Assembly (NCBI RefSeq): GCF_013322225.1 | Contig: NZ_JAAMFB010000003.1 | Span: 180,185-244,184 of the forward strand | Length of the DNA: 64,000 nucleotides | Reading direction: 5' to 3' | Source: Agrobacterium larrymoorei | GTDB lineage: Bacteria > Pseudomonadota > Alphaproteobacteria > Rhizobiales > Rhizobiaceae | Program-made: the position numbers and the translations under genes | Notes under the pieces: model-generated | Told to the model about the DNA's origin: nothing | The model's input: the letters and a program-made list of their open reading frames with translations, nothing else | Database searches by the model: none | Shown here: piece after piece, positions 7,773 through 16,746 of the stretch | Numbering within the stretch: position 1 is the first letter of the stretch | How the letters are laid out: each line of letters begins with the position of its first letter

Positions 7773-9398
7773 TTATCCCGCCAACCCCGCCAGTGCCTTC
7801 ACCAGACCCTGCGTCGAGCTGTCATGGCCTGCCGCACTCTCCTTGCCTTCCACCACGGGCAGCAGGCCGGTCGCCAGTTCCTTGCCCAGTTCCACGCCCC
7901 ATTGGTCGAAGGAGTTGATGCGGAAGAGGACGCCTTCGACGAAGACGCGGTGTTCGTAGAGCGCGATCAGGCGGCCGAGTGCGAAGGGGGTCAGCTTGTC
8001 GTAGACGAAGGTGATAGAGGGGCGGTTGCCGGTGAAGACGCGGTGGGGGGCGATGAAGTCGGCCTTTTTGTCGTCCATGCCCTTCGAGGTCAGCTGTTCT
8101 TTCGCTTCCGCCAGCGTGCGGCCCTTCATCAAGGCTTCGGATTGTGCAAGGCAATTGGCGATCAGCAGCTGGTGCTGGTGGCGCAGGTCAGGCTCGAAAC
8201 CGTTTGCCGCGATCATGAATTCAGCCGGAATGATGCTCGTGCCCTGATGGATGAGTTGGTAGAAGGCGTGTTGGCCATTGGTGCCGGGCTCACCCCAGAC
8301 AACCGGGCCTGAATTGCCTTCGACCGGCGTGCCATCGATGGTCACGCCCTTGCCGTTCGATTCCATATCCAGTTGCTGGAGATAGGCCGGGAAGCGCGAA
8401 AGGCGCTGGTCATAGGGCAGGATGGCGCGGGTCGGATAATCCAGCACGTTGCGATGATAAAAGCCGATCAGTCCAAGCAGCATCGGCAGGTTCTGGCGGA
8501 ACGGCGCTTCGCGGAAGTGCGTGTCCATGGCATGTGCGCCATCCAGGAATTTGCCGAAATTCTCCGGGCCGATGGCGATCATCAGCGGCAGGCCGATGGC
8601 CGACCAGATGGAATAGCGCCCGCCGACCCAATCCCAGAAACCAAAAATGCGGTCGCTTTCGATGCCGAAGGCCGCCACCTTGTCGAGTGCGGTGGACACG
8701 GCGCAGAAGTGGTGCTTCACCGCCTCTTCGCCTAGCTTGTCGGCGATGAACTTGCGCGCTGTTGCCGCATTGGTCATCGTCTCGATGGTGGTGAAGGTCT
8801 TGGACGCGACGATGAAGAGCGAAGTTTCGGGATCGATCAGCTTCAGCGTGTCGGCAATATGGGCGCCATCGATGTTGGAAACGAAGTGCGCGCGCGGACC
8901 GTCATGGAAGGGCGCCAGCGCCAGCGTCGCCATGACGGGACCGAGGTCCGATCCGCCAATGCCGATATTGATAACATCGGTGATCTTTTTGCCCGTTGCA
9001 CTCTTCAGCGAGCCTGAGCGGATCGCATCGGCAAACTTGCCCATGGCAGAAAGAACGCCGTTCACATCAGGCATTACGTCCTTGCCGTCCACAAGAACCG
9101 GCGTGTTGGAGCGGTTGCGCAGCGCGGTATGAAGCACGGCGCGACCTTCGGTGAAATTGATTTCCTTGCCGGAGAACATCTCGTCGCGCTTTTCCGCCAC
9201 GCCGCCCTCAGAGGCAAGCTTTTCCAGAAGCGTCAGAATGTCGTCGTTCACAGCGCATTTGGAAAAGTCCATCAGCAGATCGTCGAACTGCGCGCTGAAC
9301 CGCTCGAACCGTTTGTCGTCGCTGGTGAAGGCGGCGCGAATATCGGTTGCACTGGTTTTGGCAGCGGTTGATTTCAGGGTCTCGACGATGGCCTGCAT
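7773..9398 (-). CDS. pgi: glucose-6-phosphate isomerase
   Basis: A 541-residue enzyme that interconverts glucose-6-phosphate and fructose-6-phosphate. The family blocks are present: [15 protein letters not shown], the substrate-phosphate segment [32 protein letters not shown], the [20 protein letters not shown] region and the C-terminal signature around [13 protein letters not shown] with the catalytic Lys. Length is normal for the bacterial/eukaryotic-type enzyme. Start ATG 9398 has GGAGC upstream. It links the fructokinase product to the Entner-Doudoroff and pentose phosphate routes, and shares an operator-like palindrome with frk. Confidence 0.97.
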   Translation of the reverse strand: MQAIVETLKSTAAKTSATDIRAAFTSDDKRFERFSAQFDDLLMDFSKCAVNDDILTLLEKLASEGGVAEKRDEMFSGKEINFTEGRAVLHTALRNRSNTPVLVDGKDVMPDVNGVLSAMGKFADAIRSGSLKSATGKKITDVINIGIGGSDLGPVMATLALAPFHDGPRAHFVSNIDGAHIADTLKLIDPETSLFIVASKTFTTIETMTNAATARKFIADKLGEEAVKHHFCAVSTALDKVAAFGIESDRIFGFWDWVGGRYSIWSAIGLPLMIAIGPENFGKFLDGAHAMDTHFREAPFRQNLPMLLGLIGFYHRNVLDYPTRAILPYDQRLSRFPAYLQQLDMESNGKGVTIDGTPVEGNSGPVVWGEPGTNGQHAFYQLIHQGTSIIPAEFMIAANGFEPDLRHQHQLLIANCLAQSEALMKGRTLAEAKEQLTSKGMDDKKADFIAPHRVFTGNRPSITFVYDKLTPFALGRLIALYEHRVFVEGVLFRINSFDQWGVELGKELATGLLPVVEGKESAAGHDSSTQGLVKALAGLAG

Positions 9399-9473
9399 GG
9401 AAAGCTCCTCATGCTCCGTTAAAGGATGAGGAAACTATTCTTTTTCATCGGGCTAAATCAAGGCAGCTTCTCT

Positions 9474-9485
9474 TAAATCGATTAG
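9474..9485. promoter_or_regulatory. candidate LacI-family operator upstream of pgi
   Basis: TAAATCGATTAG (reverse complement CTAATCGATTTA) lies 76-87 bases upstream of the pgi start and matches the frk palindrome in 11 of 12 bases. The only other AATCGATT I noticed, at 50335, lacks the flanking matches. Confidence 0.5.
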
Positions 9486-9503
9486 ATTTTTCAAGGCTGC
9501 CAA

Positions 9504-11216
9504 TCAGTTAGCCAGCTTTCGAAGTTCACGTCGCAGGATTTTGCCGACATTGGTCTTCGGCATTTCCTGAATGAACTCGATATGCTTGGGCCGTTTGTAG
9601 TTCGTCAGGCTCTTGGCGCAGAACGCTTTCAGTTCTTCCACCGTCAGCGACTGGTCCTTCTTGACCACATAGAGTTTGACGGCTTCGCCGGAATGCTCGT
9701 CCGTTACGCCAACCGCCGCGCATTCCTGAACACCCGGATGGCCGGCAGCCACCTCCTCGATTTCGTTCGGATAGACGTTGAAACCAGAAACGAGGATCAT
9801 GTCCTTCTTGCGGTCTACGATCTTGGTGTAGCCCTTCTCGTCCATGAAGCCCATGTCACCGGAGCGGAAAAAGCCGTCCGATGTCATCACCTTGGCGGTT
9901 TCATCCGGCCGCTGCCAGTAACCCGGCATGACCTGTGGGCCGCGGATGCAGATTTCACCCACCTCGCCGAGGGCTAAGCTGTTGCCGTCATCGTCGCGTA
10001 TATCGATCTCGGTCGATGGAAGAGGAATGCCGATATTGCCGGTGAACTCGGTGAGATCCAGCCTGTTGGCGGTCGCGACAGGCGAGGTTTCGGACAGCCC
10101 GTAGCCCTCACATATCTGGGTGCGGGTAACGGCAGCCCAACGTTCCGCAACGGGTCTTTGAACAGACATGCCGCCGCCCATCACCAGAATAAGAGAGGTC
10201 AGGTCGAGTTTTCGAAAATCCTCATTGTTCAAAAGCGCATTGAACAGAGTATTGATGGCCGGAAAGACATGGGGCGTGTAGCCGGAAAGCTCCTTGACGA
10301 AGCCCGGGATATCACGTGGGTTGGCGATCAACAGATTGTGGCCGCCAAGGGCAACACCCATGAGCGAATTCACCGTCAGGGCGAAGATATGATAAAGCGG
10401 CAGGGCGCACACGAAGTTTATCACCTCAGGGCGGGGCCTGTTTACAAAGGCGGCGTCGATCCAGAAAGACATCTGGGATTTGTTCGCCAAAAGATTGGCA
10501 TGGGTCAGGACCGCGCCCTTGGAAATGCCGGTGGTGCCGCCGGTATATTGCAAAAAAGCGATATCACTGCGGGTAAGCGAGACAGGTTTGAGTGAAAGGC
10601 TATGAGCCTGTTTCAGCGCGTCCCTGAAGCTTACGGCCTGTGGCAGAGCGTAGGCCGGCACCATCTTCTTTACCTTGCGCACCACGAAGTTGACGACGTG
10701 TCCCTTGATGCCGAGAAGATCGCCCATCGTAGTGACGACGATGTGCTTTACATCGGTCTTCGGAACGGCCTGCTGAACAACATGCGCAAAATTTTCCAGC
10801 ACGAAGATGGCTTTCGCACCTGAATCCTTAAGCTGGTGCTCGAGTTCGCGCGGGGTATAAAGTGGATTGACGTTGACGACGACAAAACCGGCGCGAAGAA
10901 TGGCGTAGGTAGCGACCGGGTTTTGCAGAATGTTCGGCATCATCACGGCAACACGATCGCCCTTTTGCAGGCCAAGTTGTTGAAGCCATGCGCCGATCTT
11001 TCGCGTCTGTTCGTCAAGTTGACGGTAGGTCAGCGACTTGCCCATGCTGGAGAACGCCTTGCGATCCGCATACTGAGCACAGCTTTTTTCAACGAGTTCG
11101 GCCAGGGAGGCGTGGCCCGGATCGGGCAGTTCGGCAGGTACCCCTTGTGGGTATGATGCGAGCCAGGGCTTTTGTGCAACATGCACGCCTTGACGATCCA
11201 TGTTCAGGTCACTCAT
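9504..11216 (-). CDS. fadD: long-chain fatty acid--CoA ligase
   Basis: A 570-residue acyl-activating enzyme of the ANL superfamily that forms acyl-CoA from fatty acid, ATP and CoA. The P-loop-like AMP motif YTGGTTGISKGAVLTH is near residue 220, followed by GYGLSETSP (A5), the A7/A8 segment YWQRPDETAK...GFFRSGDMGFMDEKGY..VDRKKDMI, and the C-terminal catalytic Lys in KTNVGKILRRELR. This is the standard FadD layout. ATG 11216 is preceded by GGGAGGA. Its upstream region carries an ACGT-N2-ACGT element (11363-11377) that resembles sites of fatty/branched-chain degradation regulators. Confidence 0.93.
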   Translation of the reverse strand: MSDLNMDRQGVHVAQKPWLASYPQGVPAELPDPGHASLAELVEKSCAQYADRKAFSSMGKSLTYRQLDEQTRKIGAWLQQLGLQKGDRVAVMMPNILQNPVATYAILRAGFVVVNVNPLYTPRELEHQLKDSGAKAIFVLENFAHVVQQAVPKTDVKHIVVTTMGDLLGIKGHVVNFVVRKVKKMVPAYALPQAVSFRDALKQAHSLSLKPVSLTRSDIAFLQYTGGTTGISKGAVLTHANLLANKSQMSFWIDAAFVNRPRPEVINFVCALPLYHIFALTVNSLMGVALGGHNLLIANPRDIPGFVKELSGYTPHVFPAINTLFNALLNNEDFRKLDLTSLILVMGGGMSVQRPVAERWAAVTRTQICEGYGLSETSPVATANRLDLTEFTGNIGIPLPSTEIDIRDDDGNSLALGEVGEICIRGPQVMPGYWQRPDETAKVMTSDGFFRSGDMGFMDEKGYTKIVDRKKDMILVSGFNVYPNEIEEVAAGHPGVQECAAVGVTDEHSGEAVKLYVVKKDQSLTVEELKAFCAKSLTNYKRPKHIEFIQEMPKTNVGKILRRELRKLAN

Positions 11217-11362
11217 TCAAATCCTCCCATGCGTGGCTCCTGCGACATGTGTTGCGTCTGTCATATCAGCAGGCTCCTCGTCCCCTATGATATTCGCAGT
11301 CTCACGTTGCAAGCGTAGATGAAGCCTCCAAAATCATCTACTCACTTCAGCGTATTTAACTC

Positions 11363-11377
11363 TAACGTAAACGTCAA
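11363..11377. promoter_or_regulatory. LiuR-like element upstream of fadD
   Basis: TAACGTAAACGTCAA contains two ACGT cores six bases apart, similar to published MerR-family LiuR sites. It lies about 150 bases upstream of fadD and about 110 bases upstream of the divergent ABC ATPase gene. A related element occurs in front of the nitronate monooxygenase gene. Confidence 0.4.
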
Positions 11378-11488
11378 CTAAGCCTCTTCCAAATCGGTTT
11401 TCTTCGGCCGCGCTCTTTTTAATTCGCTTTTGACTTTAATCCTGATTTGGGCAATCAACAAACTTATGACATGAGATGGATTTTTTTG

Positions 11489-12550
11489 ATGGCAGAGAAC
11501 CCGGCCCTCCAACTAGAGAAAATCGGCAAGGCCTTTGCGGGCGTCAACGTGCTTGCCGATATCGATCTTGTGGTTGCACGCGGAGAGATCATCTGCCTCG
11601 TAGGGCGCTCCGGCTGCGGTAAATCCACGCTTTTGAGGATCATCGCGGGTGTAGAAATGCCCGATGCCGGTTCCGTTCGCATGAACGGCGCGGAAATCGC
11701 CGGCCCTTCCGGTTTCGTGGAGCCGGAAAAGCGCCGCATCGGCTTCGTCTTTCAGGATTACGCCCTGTTTCCGCATCTGACGGTCGAGCAGAATGTGATG
11801 TTCGGCCTCAAGGGCATGCCGAAGGAAAAGGCGAGATCACGCGTCGCTGAGATGATAACGCATGTACGGCTGACCGAGCTCGCGAAGCGGTATCCGCACA
11901 CGCTGTCAGGCGGGGAGCAGCAGCGTGTAGCGCTTGCCCGTGCGCTCGCACCCAAGCCGGAGATTCTCTTGATGGACGAGCCGTTCTCCAATCTGGACAG
12001 AGGTCTGCGTGATAGCGTCCGCGAGGAGACGCTTGGCCTGCTGCGCGCGCTCAAAACCACCGCCATCATGGTCACGCACGATCCGGAAGAAGCGCTGTCT
12101 GCCGGGGATCGCGTGGTGCTGATGCAGAAGGGTCGCATCGTGCAGACCGGTACCGGCTATGAGCTTCACGACAACCCGGTCAGCCGTTATGCGGCGGATT
12201 TTTTCTGCGCCTTCAACAAGATCGAAGGCACGGTTCGCAACGGGCATGTGGAAACGCCGCTCGGTCATTTTCCGCATGATGGCACGTTAAGCGAAGGTGC
12301 TACCGCGCTTGCCTATATCCGCCCTGCCGCCATTGCCGTGACCAGCGGCATGGACAGCGGCGATGTTACCGGCATTTACGGCAAGGTTTCCAGCCGCACC
12401 TTCATGGGCGAGATCGAACAGCTGACGATCACGGTACCGGGCCTTGCCGAGGACGTGCGGGTGCGCAGCATGCGCCGGGCACCTTCAGGCATAGATAATG
12501 TACTCCTCAGCGTTGATAACAAAGGCGTCCTTGTATTTACCCAGAGTTGA
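11489..12550 (+). CDS. iron(III) ABC transporter ATP-binding protein (FbpC/AfuC type)
   Basis: A 353-residue ABC ATPase. Walker A is GRSGCGKST, the Q-loop is in VFQDYALFPHLT, the signature LSGGEQQRVALARAL, Walker B ILLMDEPFSNLD, and the switch His in MVTHDPEEA. After about residue 235 comes a TOBE-like C-terminal domain (HVETPLGHFPHDG, YIRPAAIAVTS) as found in FbpC-type iron importers. ATG 11489 is chosen with GGA eight bases before it; earlier in-frame starts are ATG 11471 and TTG 11447. It heads a three-gene set with the binding protein and double permease. Confidence 0.88.
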   Translation: MAENPALQLEKIGKAFAGVNVLADIDLVVARGEIICLVGRSGCGKSTLLRIIAGVEMPDAGSVRMNGAEIAGPSGFVEPEKRRIGFVFQDYALFPHLTVEQNVMFGLKGMPKEKARSRVAEMITHVRLTELAKRYPHTLSGGEQQRVALARALAPKPEILLMDEPFSNLDRGLRDSVREETLGLLRALKTTAIMVTHDPEEALSAGDRVVLMQKGRIVQTGTGYELHDNPVSRYAADFFCAFNKIEGTVRNGHVETPLGHFPHDGTLSEGATALAYIRPAAIAVTSGMDSGDVTGIYGKVSSRTFMGEIEQLTITVPGLAEDVRVRSMRRAPSGIDNVLLSVDNKGVLVFTQS

Positions 12551-12694
12551 TCCTGAAGCCAGTTCTGACAATTCGTAGCCTGAATTCAACTCAAAGTGAG
12601 AGTTTGCAGCAAAATTCCCGATGCTTAAACTTGATTTCATTCGTCATGTATGCTGGATGCATCTCGATATCAATTTAAGTCATAGGGGATTTAC

Positions 12695-13717
12695 ATGTCA
12701 TCATTGACCGCTACCAGAATGGCACTTCTCGCAGGCACGTTTATCCTGGCTGCAGGCGCAGCCGGTGCAACTGAGCTGAACATCTACACGACCCGCGAAC
12801 CGGCCCTGATCCAGCCGCTGCTGGACGCCTTCACCAAGGAAAGCGGCACCAAGGTCAACACCGTGTTCCTCAAGGACGGTCTGGCCGAGCGCGTGTTGAG
12901 CGAAGGCGCAAGCTCCCCTGCCGACGTGCTTATGACTGTGGATGCCGGTAATCTGGTGGATCTGGTAGACAAGGGCGTTACCCAGCCGGTGTCGTCCGAT
13001 GTGTTGACGAAGGCCATCCCCGCCGAACTGCGCGATGCAAACAACAACTGGTTCGCACTCTCCATGCGCGCACGCGTGATTTACGCTGCCAAGGACCTGG
13101 ATCTTAGCACCTTCAACTACGAAGATCTGGCTGACGCCAAGTGGAAGGGCAAGGTCTGCATCCGTAGCGGTCAACACCCTTACAATACCGCTCTTTTTGC
13201 CGATTACGTCGCGCACTATGGCGCTGAAAAGACCGAGGAATGGCTGAAGGGCGTGAAGGACAATCTGGCCCGCAGGGCTGGCGGCGGCGACCGTGACGTT
13301 GCCAAGGATATTCTTGGCGGCATTTGCGATATCGGCATCGCCAATTCCTATTATGTCGGCCTGATGCGCTCCGGCAAGGGCGGCGAAGACCAGGTGAAGT
13401 GGGGCGAGGCCATCAAGGTTGTTCTGCCGACGTTCAAGGACGGTGGCACGCAGGTCAACGTCTCCGGCGCAGCCGTTGCCAAGAATGCGCCGAACAAGGC
13501 GGAAGCAGTCAAGCTGCTCGAATTCCTCGTTTCGGAAGAAGCACAGAAGATCTACGCCGAGGCAAACTTCGAATATCCGGTTCGCCAAGGTGCGGCACTC
13601 AATGAAATCGTTGCATCCTTCGGCGAGCTGAAGATCGACAACAAGCCGCTGACGGAGATCGTTTCTAACCGCAAGGAAGCCAGCGAGCTGGTCGACAAGG
13701 TCGGGTTCGACAACTAA
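12695..13717 (+). CDS. iron(III) ABC transporter periplasmic binding protein
   Basis: A 340-residue exported protein: signal peptide residues 1 to about 25 ending ATGA-type AGA, mature start TELNIYTTREPAL. It has the FbpA/FutA family pattern, including DVLMTVDAGNL, KWKGKVCIRSGQHPYN and the paired tyrosines in IANSYYVGLM that ligate ferric iron in the family. ATG 12695 follows AGGGGAT. It lies 144 bases after the ATPase gene and 218 bases before the permease gene. Ferric iron is the best substrate guess; a siderophore is not excluded. I saw no convincing Fur, RirA or Irr box. Confidence 0.88.
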   Translation: MSSLTATRMALLAGTFILAAGAAGATELNIYTTREPALIQPLLDAFTKESGTKVNTVFLKDGLAERVLSEGASSPADVLMTVDAGNLVDLVDKGVTQPVSSDVLTKAIPAELRDANNNWFALSMRARVIYAAKDLDLSTFNYEDLADAKWKGKVCIRSGQHPYNTALFADYVAHYGAEKTEEWLKGVKDNLARRAGGGDRDVAKDILGGICDIGIANSYYVGLMRSGKGGEDQVKWGEAIKVVLPTFKDGGTQVNVSGAAVAKNAPNKAEAVKLLEFLVSEEAQKIYAEANFEYPVRQGAALNEIVASFGELKIDNKPLTEIVSNRKEASELVDKVGFDN

Positions 13718-13795
13718 GACGACAAGCCTGACGCGCCGGTCTTCAGGGCTGATGCGTCAAACTTGTGGACGAGGTAGGCGTTTCGCTCTGCCGTT

Positions 13796-13821
13796 ATTCT
13801 CGGGTAAGCCCAAGAATGACA
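13796..13821. repeat. degenerate half of palindromic repeat family A
   Basis: ATTCTCGGGT-AAGCCC-AAGAATGACA aligns to one arm of the family A repeats (ATCCTCGGGTCAAGCCCGAGGATGACG) at about 20 of 26 positions with one gap. It still forms a hairpin TTCTCGGGT/GCCCAAGAA and lies between the binding-protein and permease genes of the iron transporter. Confidence 0.5.
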
Positions 13822-13935
13822 TGAGGAAAAGACTTGGCCTTTCGTCTGTATTGGGCGCTCGTTTCCGACGAGCGCCTTGTCCGTTTCAAGCATTCGGTGT
13901 GCCGCGCGCACTGCTTAAGGCCAAACAACATCCGC

Positions 13936-15612
13936 ATGGTTTCCGAGATCAGCAGCCACACGCCATCGAAGTCCAGACCACGCATCGCCTCGTCATTCTT
14001 GTGGCTGGTCGCGTCGTTCGGTGTGGCGGGTTTTGCCTTGCTGCCGGTCTTCGCGCTCCTGACCGAAGCGGTGCAGGGCTCCGAAGGTTTGTGGGGTCAC
14101 CTGAAAAACACCGTTCTGGCGACGGCCTTGCCAGAAACGCTGATCCTGCTGGCGGGCGTCGGTCTTCTCGCCGGTGTACTGGGGACCGGGGCCGCATGGC
14201 TGGTTTCCGCCCATGATTTTCCGGGTAGGCGGGTGCTGGAGTGGGCGCTGCTGCTGCCGCTTGCCATGCCGACCTATATCATCGCCTATGCCTATCTGGA
14301 TATTCTGCATCCGCTTGGTCCCGTGCAGGGCGCGGTGCGTTGGGTGCTCGGCTATTCCAGCCCGCGCGAATTCCGTCTGCCCGATATCCGCAACATGACC
14401 GGCTGTATTCTTCTGCTTGGCTTCGTGCTTTACCCCTACGTCTATATCCCCGTGCGGGCGATGTTTTTGACGCAGGCTGGAAATCTGCTGGAAGCGGCGC
14501 GAATGCTTGGCACATCTCGCAGAGCCCTGTTTTTCCGGGTCGCCGTGCCGCTTGCCCGCCCAGCTATCGCTGTCGGCGTCAGCCTGGCGCTGATGGAGGC
14601 GCTGAACGATATCGGCGCATCGGAATTCCTCGGCGTGCGCACGCTGACGGTTTCGATCTACACCACATGGGTCACAAAATCCGATCTTCCGGGGGCGGCG
14701 CAGATTGCGCTCTGGATGCTGCTGCTCGTCGTGGCGTTGGTCGCGCTGGAAAGATGGGCGCGTCGAAGACAGCGCTATTCGATCTCGGCACAGAAGGCAA
14801 AGGTGCTGGAGCCAATGCGTCTTCGTGGCATGAGCGCGTCTTTCGCACTGTTGCTCGGAAGCCTTCCCATCCTCATCGGCTTCATCGGACCGGCAATATA
14901 CCTGCTGGTCGAAGCGTGGAAACGCTACCAGTTTAGCGGCTTGTCCTCGCGTTTTGCGACGGAAGCCGTCAACACTATCCTGTTTGCAGGCTTTGCCACA
15001 TTGCTCACTCTCTGTTGCGGCCTCATCGTCGCCTATGCGGTGAGGCTTTGTCCGGGCAAGCGGTCGCTTTGGTCCTATCGTCTGGCAACTGTCGGCTACG
15101 CCGCGCCCGGCACGGTTATCGCCATCGGCATGCTGATTGCGCTCGGCAGCGTGGATCGTTTCATCGATCAGTCGGTGCGACATTGGTTCGGAGTGTCGAC
15201 GGGCCTCATCTTCATCGGCAGCGGCGCAGCTTTGGTTCTGGCCTATACGTCCCGCTTCCTGACGATCGCCGCAGGCGGTATCGATGCGGGCTTGAGCCGT
15301 ATTCCCGCCTCTTTCGATCATGCGTCCCGCACCCTTGGCAGAACACCGGGCGCGACCTTCCGCCACGTTCATCTACCGCTGTCCAAGGCGGCGATGGCTG
15401 CCGCCGGTCTGCTGGTCTTTGTGGACTGCGTCAAGGAACTGCCAGCAACGCTACTTCTGCGCCCGCTCAATTTCGAAACCTTCGCCACCCATCTGTACGG
15501 CGAAGCCGCCCGAGGGACCTACGAGGAGGCGTCAATTGCTGCGCTGGCCATCGTGGCTATTGGTATTTTGCCTGTCATTCTGCTGGCCCGTGTCGGGCGT
15601 GCAAAAGCCTGA
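13936..15612 (+). CDS. iron(III) ABC transporter permease, duplicated (FbpB type)
   Basis: A 558-residue integral membrane protein with about twelve hydrophobic segments. It has two permease halves, each with an EAA loop: LLEAARMLGTSRRALFFRVAVPLARPA in the first half and FDHASRTLGRTPGATFRHVHLPLS in the second. Such fused permeases are usual for FbpB/AfuB/SfuB. ATG 13936 gives a normal N-terminus; an upstream in-frame TTG 13834 would add an unlikely 34-residue polar extension. The ribosome site is weak (AAGG about 15 bases away). The order ATPase, binding protein, permease is less common than binding protein first. Confidence 0.85.
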   Translation: MVSEISSHTPSKSRPRIASSFLWLVASFGVAGFALLPVFALLTEAVQGSEGLWGHLKNTVLATALPETLILLAGVGLLAGVLGTGAAWLVSAHDFPGRRVLEWALLLPLAMPTYIIAYAYLDILHPLGPVQGAVRWVLGYSSPREFRLPDIRNMTGCILLLGFVLYPYVYIPVRAMFLTQAGNLLEAARMLGTSRRALFFRVAVPLARPAIAVGVSLALMEALNDIGASEFLGVRTLTVSIYTTWVTKSDLPGAAQIALWMLLLVVALVALERWARRRQRYSISAQKAKVLEPMRLRGMSASFALLLGSLPILIGFIGPAIYLLVEAWKRYQFSGLSSRFATEAVNTILFAGFATLLTLCCGLIVAYAVRLCPGKRSLWSYRLATVGYAAPGTVIAIGMLIALGSVDRFIDQSVRHWFGVSTGLIFIGSGAALVLAYTSRFLTIAAGGIDAGLSRIPASFDHASRTLGRTPGATFRHVHLPLSKAAMAAAGLLVFVDCVKELPATLLLRPLNFETFATHLYGEAARGTYEEASIAALAIVAIGILPVILLARVGRAKA

Positions 15613-15736
15613 ATTTTCCGCCGACCCCTGTCGTTCTGACGTCGTATCTGAACCTTGGCTGGAATTGCTCCAAGGAACGATTTTGCCACCCATGGGTTTG
15701 GTAATCATGACGCCAAACAAAGAGAGGAGTTGCATC

Positions 15737-16129
15737 ATGGTACATCATGAACCCCAGGCCGGACAGGATCCCTACGTCAAAGATACGCCTAGCTTCATTG
15801 CCAGCGATAAGGTCGAAGGCACGAATGTCTACGGTGCGGATGGCAAAAAGATAGGTTCGATCCAGCGCATCATCCTCGAAAAACTTGGCGGTCGCGTTGC
15901 CTACGCCGTTCTCAGCTTCGGCGGCTTCTTGGGTATCGGCGACGAATACTATCCCCTACCTTGGGAAAAGCTTCGCTATGACGAGGAGCTTGACGGCTAC
16001 AGGGTAGATCTGACGAAGGAGCAGCTCGAAAACGCTCCGCGTTATACCGACCGTGAGGACGACACGTATTTTGGTCGAGATGACCGGAAGGTCTATGATT
16101 ATTATGGCGTCCCGCCATACTGGATGTAG
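15737..16129 (+). CDS. PRC-barrel domain protein
   Basis: A 130-residue soluble protein. Residues about 17-85 (SFIASDKVEGTNVYGADG, KIGSIQRIILEKLGG, VAYAVLSFGGFLGIG, YYPLPWEKL) form a PRC-barrel, a beta-barrel seen in photosynthetic reaction centre H subunits, RimM and many small stress proteins. The tail is rich in Tyr/Asp (YFGRDDRKVYDYYGVPPYWM). No partner is indicated. ATG 15737 is preceded by GAGAGGAG, and a strong terminator follows 13 bases after the stop. Small PRC-barrel proteins of rhizobia are often stress-induced, which is family knowledge rather than something seen here. Confidence 0.88.
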   Translation: MVHHEPQAGQDPYVKDTPSFIASDKVEGTNVYGADGKKIGSIQRIILEKLGGRVAYAVLSFGGFLGIGDEYYPLPWEKLRYDEELDGYRVDLTKEQLENAPRYTDREDDTYFGRDDRKVYDYYGVPPYWM

Positions 16130-16142
16130 TCGAACAAAGGTG

Positions 16143-16167
16143 CGGCCCCGAAAGGGGCCGTTTCTTT
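16143..16167 (+). terminator. intrinsic terminator of the PRC-barrel gene
   Basis: A seven-pair GC stem CGGCCCC/GGGGCCG closed by a GAAA tetraloop is followed by TTTCTTT, a textbook rho-independent terminator. Confidence 0.9.
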
Positions 16168-16185
16168 ATGTCGTGATTTAGAAGA

Positions 16186-16431
16186 TTAGTGAGGTCTGTT
16201 GAGCCTGGCTTCGGATACCGCCTCCTCGAAGCACCGTCTGGCCTCTTCCGCACTTTTGCGGCCATCGAGCGCCGCGCGGCAGGCACTTCTAGCCCGAACA
16301 AAGTTTAGACCGCGTTGATGTGGCCAATTATCGGTGAGAAGGACCAAAGCATCGAAGGGCCCGGCGACTACATTGCTGGTATTTCTGTCGACATTTACTT
16401 CGACAGGCTCTGTCCATACAGTCTGTTTCAT
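16186..16431 (-). CDS. DUF982 domain protein
   Basis: An 81-residue protein of the rhizobial DUF982 family: beta-rich start, then ALVLLTDNWPHQRG, a conserved Cys/Ala segment RSACRAALDGRKSAEEAR and a helical end. The family is of unknown function and is found in many copies in rhizobial genomes. The start ATG is preceded by GGGAGG at seven bases. It converges on the PRC-barrel terminator. Confidence 0.8.
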   Translation of the reverse strand: MKQTVWTEPVEVNVDRNTSNVVAGPFDALVLLTDNWPHQRGLNFVRARSACRAALDGRKSAEEARRCFEEAVSEARLNRPH

Positions 16432-16533
16432 CGAATACCTCCCTGATAACCCATGTCAACGGACTGGCCATCGACATGGTTCCCGATCAGGGAGATTATT
16501 CGCAACATGCGGCCATTGCAACCTAAAAGTTTA

Positions 16534-16608
16534 TCAGCGAAATCCAAAGAACGACAGAATTGCCAGCACGATGACGACGAGGCCGACGATGTAGATGATC
16601 TGGTTCAT
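16534..16608 (-). CDS. 24-residue hydrophobic membrane peptide
   Basis: Reading the minus strand from ATG 16608 gives MNQIIYIVGLVVIVLAILSF plus FGFR and a TGA stop. It is preceded by GGAGGGAACAACC, a near-perfect ribosome site at seven bases, which is the main reason to call so short a gene. It is one membrane segment with a short polar start and a basic end. I recall similar short annotated peptides in rhizobia but cannot verify them; function unknown. Confidence 0.6.
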   Translation of the reverse strand: MNQIIYIVGLVVIVLAILSFFGFR

Positions 16609-16746
16609 GGTTGTTCCCTCCATGTAGAGCGGCTTGCGGCCGCCCGATGTTGAAATCATCGATATTCACCGTAACGTGAACATGCTCACGAAGTTCCATG
16701 CCGCCCGGATTTTTCGTTGCGCGCAACGGGATTGCGCCCCCTTCGA

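Noticed and set aside
12551..12694. Fur, RirA or Irr box before the iron-binding protein gene
   Set aside because: Only partial matches to the TGA-N9-TCA or ATAT-rich motifs; none good enough to list.
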